From NCBI RefSeq assembly GCF_905163445.1, contig NC_053189.1:15022001-15086000 (forward strand): 64,000 bases of DNA. Reading direction: 5' to 3'. Of this stretch, positions 59,045 to 64,000 are shown one piece after another. The stretch's first letter is position 1. The number at the start of each line of letters is the position of its first letter. Both the position numbers and the translations under genes were made by a program. The notes below the pieces were generated by a model that saw nothing but the letters and a program-made list of their open reading frames with translations, made no database searches and had not been told where the DNA came from. Source of the stretch: Pararge aegeria. Taxonomy: Eukaryota; Arthropoda; Insecta; Lepidoptera; Nymphalidae.

Positions 59045-61630
59045 TTTAAGGTAGAAAAACTATACCTCAAGTGCTTAGACGATTTGTTTTGCAAGTTATC
59101 TAACATATTAATATAAATATTGTATCTCGGATTCCAAACAACAGAGCAATATTCCAATAATGGTCTAACCAAAGAATTGAAAAGAAGTATAAGAGTATTA
59201 TAGTTTTCAAATTCTCTTCCAACTCTCATGACAAAACCTAATAGACGATAAGCCCTTGAAACAGTATCCTCCATATGGGTTTTAAATGTTAATTTAGAGT
59301 CAAGTGTAACCCCTAAATCTCTTATAAAATGTACTCTTTCTACTAATATATTATTAAGATATTATATATTATTAAGATATTATATATTCCTTGTAATTAA
59401 ATTCTTATTTTTACGTGAAAATGAAATAACGTTAGGTACATTTTCTTACATTTAGCTGTAAACGATTCAGGTGACAAAATGCACACAATTTATCAAGATC
59501 ATATTGTAGGGCATCACAATCAGCTTCGTTTTTAATTATTTTAAAATTTTTATTATCATCAGCGTATAGAAGACAACTAGAATTTGAAAAAAATTTGGGC
59601 AACATCATTTATAAAGATGTCGAAGAAGAGAGTACGAAGATGTGACCCTTGCGGGTCACACCTGATGTTATAGGCATGAATGATGAACAGAAACCTTTAA
59701 CAACGACTGCTTGGCAAATAGGATTCAACCCAACGGAGGTCACCATAAGTCACCATAGGTCACCATAAATACCAAACTTAAATAATTTGACTAATAGCAA
59801 CTCAAGACTAATTTTATCAAATGCTTTCGAATAATCCGTATAAATGCAATCCACTTGGTAACCACTATCCATAGCTAAAACTAATTTGATCAATAAACTC
59901 ACACAAATTAGATTCAGTTGATTTTTTACTAACAAAGCCATGTTGCTCATTAATTATGCGAGGTCGGACTCTAATATATATGGAGTCGTAAATTATTTTT
60001 TCAAACAACTTGGGTATTATAGAAAGTTTGGAGATTGGGCGATAATTTTCAATGTTGTTCTTGTCACCAGACTTATAAACTGGTATGATAAATGATTTCT
60101 TCCAGATGTGTGGCATTTTGCCCGTATTTAATGACAAGTTAAAGAGAACAGATAACGCGACGGATAGGTGGATGCGACATTCTCGTAAAATTTAGGTGGT
60201 ATACCATCAGGACCGGTGCCTTTAGTAACGTCTATTTCTTTTAAATATAAGTGAAATATTTACAGAGTTCAAATTTACAGTGTTGTTACATTCTGTTTCT
60301 TCTGGAGCGCTAGTAGACCCGTCAGATTCAAAAACATTGAATGGAAGTATTTTATTAAACAAATCACAAATCACACTACGTTGGGGTGAAGACTGATTAC
60401 CAAAACACATCGTATCAGGCAAATAAGAAATATTATTCTTAGACTTAACATAGCTCCAAAAATATTTACTATTTATACGAATTTTTTCTTCAGCACGACG
60501 ACGGTAAGAGATTAGGCATATTTCTTGCATATTCTTTTGCCGCAATCTTAGGAGGGAAAAGGTGTCATAGTCATCAAAATTACCGTATAGCTTCCATTTA
60601 CGGTGGAGTTTAAGTTTCTTATTAACTATCTTAATGAGAGGCTTACTAAACCACGTAGGATACTTATTATTATCGTAAACTTTTTTAGATGGAATATACT
60701 TTTGTATAATATCATTTATTCATCACATCAACCGATAGACGTCCACTGCTGGATATAGGTCTTTTGTAGGGAGTTCCAAGTTCCATGACTCTGAGCCGCT
60801 TGGATCAAACGGCTACCTGCGACGCGCTTAATGTCGTCTGTCCACCTCGTTGGGGGTCGACCAACGCTGCGCTTACCAGTACGGGGCTGCCATTCCAGCA
60901 CCTTGGGACCCCAACGTCCATCCTTTCTCCGAACTATGTGCCCGGCCCATTGCCACTTAAGCTTCGCGACCCGTTGAGCTATGTCGGTAACTTTGGTTCT
61001 TCTACGAATCTCCACATTTCTGATTCGATCGCGTAGAGGTACTCCGAGCATAGCTCTCTCCATCGCCCGCTGAATATCATTTATTGTATCATAAAAACAT
61101 GATACAGCCATATCAATATTCCCCACATCTAAAATATCAATCCAATCGATACCGGTAAGAGCTGAATTAATTTAATTATAATGGACAGCATGAAATAAAC
61201 GTACAACCCGCGGTTGAGGACTAAGTTTTGGCTCCGACCTAACAAGAAACTCTATATCTAGCACCGGATGATGACGATCAATGGCAGCCAAACAAAAATC
61301 AGTGGTGGAAACATTACACTTAAAATAAGCAATCACCAAATCTAGAATCCTATCCTTGTCGTTTCTTATTGAGTTAAACTGTTGTAGACTATTAAAAGAT
61401 AAGAAAGACGAAAGGGACTCAATTAAAGGATTAGATATGTCACAGTAAAGGTTCAATGAATCCTTCGAATCAGTCAACTGGGCCTGACCAATATTGAAAT
61501 CCCCTATGATTATAAATCTATCATCAGGATGTTCAAGAACAATATTACTAACCTTCTTAAAGAACTTAGTCAAAGCATCAAACAGTAAAGAACATGGTGG
61601 AAAGTCCTTTTTCAGGGCATACGTAACTAC
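59045..61630 (-). pseudogene. Degraded APE-type LINE (Jockey/CR1-like), interrupted
   Basis: Minus-strand order of remnants: the end of an endonuclease domain (DDRFIIIGDFNIGQAQL near 61520); a linker; RT motifs PHIWKKSFIIPVYKSGDKNN, ENYRPISKLSIIPKLFEKI and INEQHGFVSKKST (60137-59940); VDCIYTDYSKAFDKISLELL (about 59870-59810); LLYADDNKNF (about 59570); and the thumb-like LVRPLLEYCSVVWNPRYN (about 59130). The catalytic Tyr-Ala-Asp-Asp is kept, but frameshifts and stops break the ORF into at least five pieces, and the 5' part is missing beyond about 61630. An unrelated LINE fragment splits it at 60721-61072. Jockey and CR1 clades cannot be told apart by eye. Confidence 0.82.
60708..61085 (-). 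mobile_element. Nested RTE-type LINE 3' fragment with 13-bp target duplication
   Basis: AATATCATTTATT occurs exactly at 60708-60720 and 61073-61085. The 352 bp between encode, on the minus strand, the C-terminus of another retroelement ORF: TDIAQRVAKLKWQWAGHIVR, KDGRWGPKVLEWQPRTGKRS, VGRPPTRWTDDIKRVAG, then a stop after QQWTSIG and a short TGATG tail. Such R-W-T-D-D-I endings are typical of insect RTE-like elements. Removing it restores the surrounding frame (TINDI continuing to IQKYIPSKK), so this fragment is the younger insertion. Confidence 0.9.
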
Positions 61631-62374
61631 CTACAAGAATTTAGGGATAGTAGGTACCATTGACTTAATATTAAAGAAACCCCATATATATCATATCTTA
61701 CAACGTTTAATCGGTTTAGTATCTCTGATTACAACATAGCACATTATAAACAGCTCAAACATCAATTTATCTGAACTTTATACTTATAGCACATTGTTAA
61801 TTAACTAAAAAGAGATAAATTCCTTAATATTCCCTTGATTGACACTTCTGTCCGTAGGTACTCCTCTGTAGGTACCTTTATTTTTCCCGCCATTTTATAT
61901 GACTTTCCAAATAGCCGTGAGCCATAACTTTTTATGGTGAATTTTGATTAAGTAAATATGAATGTTTGAAAATATGTATGAATGTATATTATTATTATAC
62001 ATTCATACGGGTACGGTACGGTACGGGTATTTTTATTAAAAAATACATTTTTCGGATCCGAGTGGTCGGCATGAGCACGTCGGGTGCCGAACACTCGGAT
62101 CCGAGTGCTAGGGATGGCAATTGTTTACTAACTAAAATGTCATCATGTGGTGACTTAAAAAAACAGTAAGTAAATAAAACAATTATGCATCTGGAGAATT
62201 ATTTATTTAGAAAGATATATTAATCAATCTATGGAAAGAAGCATTAAAATCTACAATTATAAAAATCAAACAAAAAAACATAATACTTAATTATAAGTTT
62301 AACTGAAAAATGACACTCTGAATCACAGTAGTTACGTAAACAAAGAAAAAAAACTTAAAATAAAATAAAAAAAC
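61631..62374. other. Spacer between LINE and piggyBac ORF
   Basis: AT-rich sequence with a short GGTAC tandem (62008-62027) and the palindromic block annotated separately. The transposase 3' untranslated region probably runs left from 62375. No piggyBac terminal repeat with TTAA could be fixed. Confidence 0.45.
62053..62109. repeat. Cluster of CGGATCCGAGTG palindromes
   Basis: CGGATCCGAGTGG at 62053-62065 is repeated as the 16-bp perfect palindrome CACTCGGATCCGAGTG at about 62093-62108, with GCACGTCGGGTGCCGAACA between. It is the most GC-rich patch near the transposase and could be a subterminal or promoter sequence of that element, but this is unproven. Confidence 0.6.
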
Positions 62375-64000
62375 TTAGGAATGTGCCTGACAGAAGCATT
62401 GTGTACAGAAGCCTGGAGAACCTTCACATTGCTTACATTCGTAAATGGTTTGCACTCTCTTTTTCTGGGCTTTGCAGCCTTTGCATTCCTTTCGGGCCAC
62501 TTCGGTGGTCTCCTTCATGACTCTTCCTACCTTCTTTTGTCTCACTCGGGTCTTTTCTATTTTGGTGAGTTGATGTTTCACTTTCAAAACATTGCGTTGA
62601 TTGACATCATGGGGATCAGGTAGAAGCCTTTCCAGTATGCTCAAACGGAAATCGTACAGATTCATTTTATTAGTCGCCGAAAATTTGTTGTACAAGTACA
62701 TTGCATTACTGAGGCTCATTTGCAGCATATGAACAAACAGCTTCTTGTACCAGCACAGCATCTTTCTTTGGACTGGGTAATAAGCGAGCATCTGATCTTG
62801 AAGATCTATGCCCGACATAAAGTTATTGTAATGGACAATTGCGCTTGGTTTCAATACTACAGATCCCCTTTTGGAAGTAGTTTCCAGCATCTCGTCACCA
62901 TGTTCTGTGGAAATATATAATACGTAACGTTTATCTCTCCACTTACCAATATGAACCCCGTTCAAGAACAAGGATTTGTTTTCTCCTTTTTTCAATGGGA
63001 TAGTCCCAATTTCAACAGGATTATCTCTGCGGTTTTTTCTTAACGTTCCTGTGCAGTACGTCTGTCGATCTAGCAATTTCACAGCCAAACCATAAGAATT
63101 GTAGTAGTTGTCCATGTACACATGGTGGCCAGAATCTAGTCTCTCTTCGAGGAGTTTAAAGACAACCTTGCTGGCATGACCCTGTCCTGACGTCTCATCA
63201 TTGGCACCCGCGTACACTTGATATTTTAAAACGGTGCCATCTGGCTCTGCCAAGACATAAAGTTTGATGCCATATTTGTGCCTTTTGTTCTTAATGTACT
63301 GTCTGAACAGCAGTCGTCCGCGCCACAAAACCATGGACTCATCCAATGATAGCTGTTTACCCGGACAATAAATATTTATCATTTTATTATTAAAATGATC
63401 CATAAATGGTCGAATTTTTATTAGGCGGTCTTCTTCGCTTGTTTCCGACGTGAAGTGCAGGCATCGTAATATCAATAAGAAACGGTTTCGAGACATAAAT
63501 TGACCGAAGCATGGAATATTAAATAAATAGTGCCGTTTCCAGTAATCGCATATACGATTTAGCCGAATTGTTCCAGTGTGCAGAAGGAGTCCGAGAAATG
63601 TCATCAGTTCTTCTTTAGTTAAAACTTTCCAGTTGTTTATTCGTGAGTTGCGTTTTACATTATCTGCAGCACCCACTCTTACTGCATTTGCATTCGTCTC
63701 TCGAACAATCAGATCTAATAAATCATCATCAATAAATAAACGGAACGCATCGTAAGGATCTGTTGGAGGCGGCACCAAGAGTTGTTGTTCCGTGGTAAAG
63801 TCGATAGTTTTCATTGAATTTGGGTTAGAGTTCCAGGTGGTAGTGGCTCCTTGATGAGAAGGCGAGTTATTGCGTGAATTTTGAGGTGACGGGGCATCAT
63901 GGTTATCGCTTGGCAAGTCGGGAGTACTACTTTCAGATCTTAGAACGGGAAAAGCCGGAGGGGCGTCATTATGCTCTGACGAGAAGTTCGGAGTCACCGC
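62375..64000 (-). CDS. piggyBac-type transposase, 5' end outside window
   Basis: A single frame is open from the window edge to TAA at 62375-62377, with at least 541 codons. No ATG starts it inside the window (the first in-frame start-like codon, 63995-63997, is GTG), so the N-terminus lies beyond. The N-terminal 75 residues visible are Ser/Pro-rich and disordered-looking. The DDE_Tnp_1_7 core follows. Its three catalytic aspartates are likely those in LSLDESMVLWRGR, HVYMDNYYNSYG and NNFMSGIDLQDQM. IGKWRDKRYVLYIST and the C-terminal zinc-binding CKGC, CKQCEGSPGFCTQCF cysteines are also intact. There is no frameshift or stop. It is either a recently active element or a domesticated copy; terminal repeats were not found on the left side. 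Confidence 0.92.
   Translation of the reverse strand, partial: AVTPNFSSEHNDAPPAFPVLRSESSTPDLPSDNHDAPSPQNSRNNSPSHQGATTTWNSNPNSMKTIDFTTEQQLLVPPPTDPYDAFRLFIDDDLLDLIVRETNANAVRVGAADNVKRNSRINNWKVLTKEELMTFLGLLLHTGTIRLNRICDYWKRHYLFNIPCFGQFMSRNRFLLILRCLHFTSETSEEDRLIKIRPFMDHFNNKMINIYCPGKQLSLDESMVLWRGRLLFRQYIKNKRHKYGIKLYVLAEPDGTVLKYQVYAGANDETSGQGHASKVVFKLLEERLDSGHHVYMDNYYNSYGLAVKLLDRQTYCTGTLRKNRRDNPVEIGTIPLKKGENKSLFLNGVHIGKWRDKRYVLYISTEHGDEMLETTSKRGSVVLKPSAIVHYNNFMSGIDLQDQMLAYYPVQRKMLCWYKKLFVHMLQMSLSNAMYLYNKFSATNKMNLYDFRLSILERLLPDPHDVNQRNVLKVKHQLTKIEKTRVRQKKVGRVMKETTEVARKECKGCKAQKKRVQTIYECKQCEGSPGFCTQCFCQAHS

Noticed and set aside
62036..62112. TTAA at 62036 and CCCTAG-like sequence near 62105 as the piggyBac terminus.
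   Set aside because: The CCCTAG-like end is not adjacent to a TTAA and the orientation does not fit, so no terminal repeat is claimed.
1..64000. A CRISPR array, phage or bacterial-type defence system.
   Set aside because: No regularly spaced direct repeats and no prokaryotic gene layout. Gene structures, SINEs and LINEs are those of an insect nuclear genome.

Overview
This is a low-GC, intron-rich insect window, most likely from a butterfly or moth. The evidence is dispersed repeat families of lepidopteran type (two tRNA-headed SINEs, a TGATGA-tailed retroelement family and a third dispersed family), short AT-rich introns with GT/AG borders, and insect gene families. The species cannot be fixed from the sequence. 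All multi-exon models were built by eye from splice signals, reading phase and family conservation, with no transcript data.

Left arm (1-11894): mostly non-coding, with SINE and LINE tails, hairpins and two CpG-rich, promoter-like blocks. It holds one probable first coding exon on the minus strand (7693-7830) and one possible last exon on the plus strand (5870-6067). The latter has an in-frame TAG followed by 59 open, coding-like codons.

Centre-left (11895-23183): a complete 12-exon gene for the beta subunit of cytosolic phenylalanyl-tRNA synthetase (585 aa). Its introns are loaded with SINEs, hAT-type MITEs, a long hairpin and a tyrosine-recombinase fragment.

Middle (23184-46000): a repeat-rich spacer, a single-coding-exon F-box/leucine-rich-repeat gene (minus), a secreted repeat protein with Y-L-P-P type motifs (minus), and a five-exon cytosolic glutathione S-transferase (plus). 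Tail-to-tail with the GST are two paralogous two-exon genes for small secreted cystine-knot peptides (minus). These share intron phase and second-exon size, so they are a local duplication.

Right (47583-58449): an 11-exon carboxylesterase-like secreted protein (692 aa, minus). The acid and histidine of the triad remain, but the nucleophile serine position reads glycine, and the protein has an unusual C-terminal tail. It is probably not an enzyme.

Right edge (59045-64000): an old APE-type LINE (minus) split by a 352-bp insertion of a second LINE with a 13-bp target duplication, then an uninterrupted piggyBac-type transposase ORF that runs off the window end.

No single operon-like system is present. 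The most noteworthy points are the cystine-knot pair convergent with the GST, the nucleophile-less esterase, the readthrough candidate, and clear insertion footprints of several mobile families.
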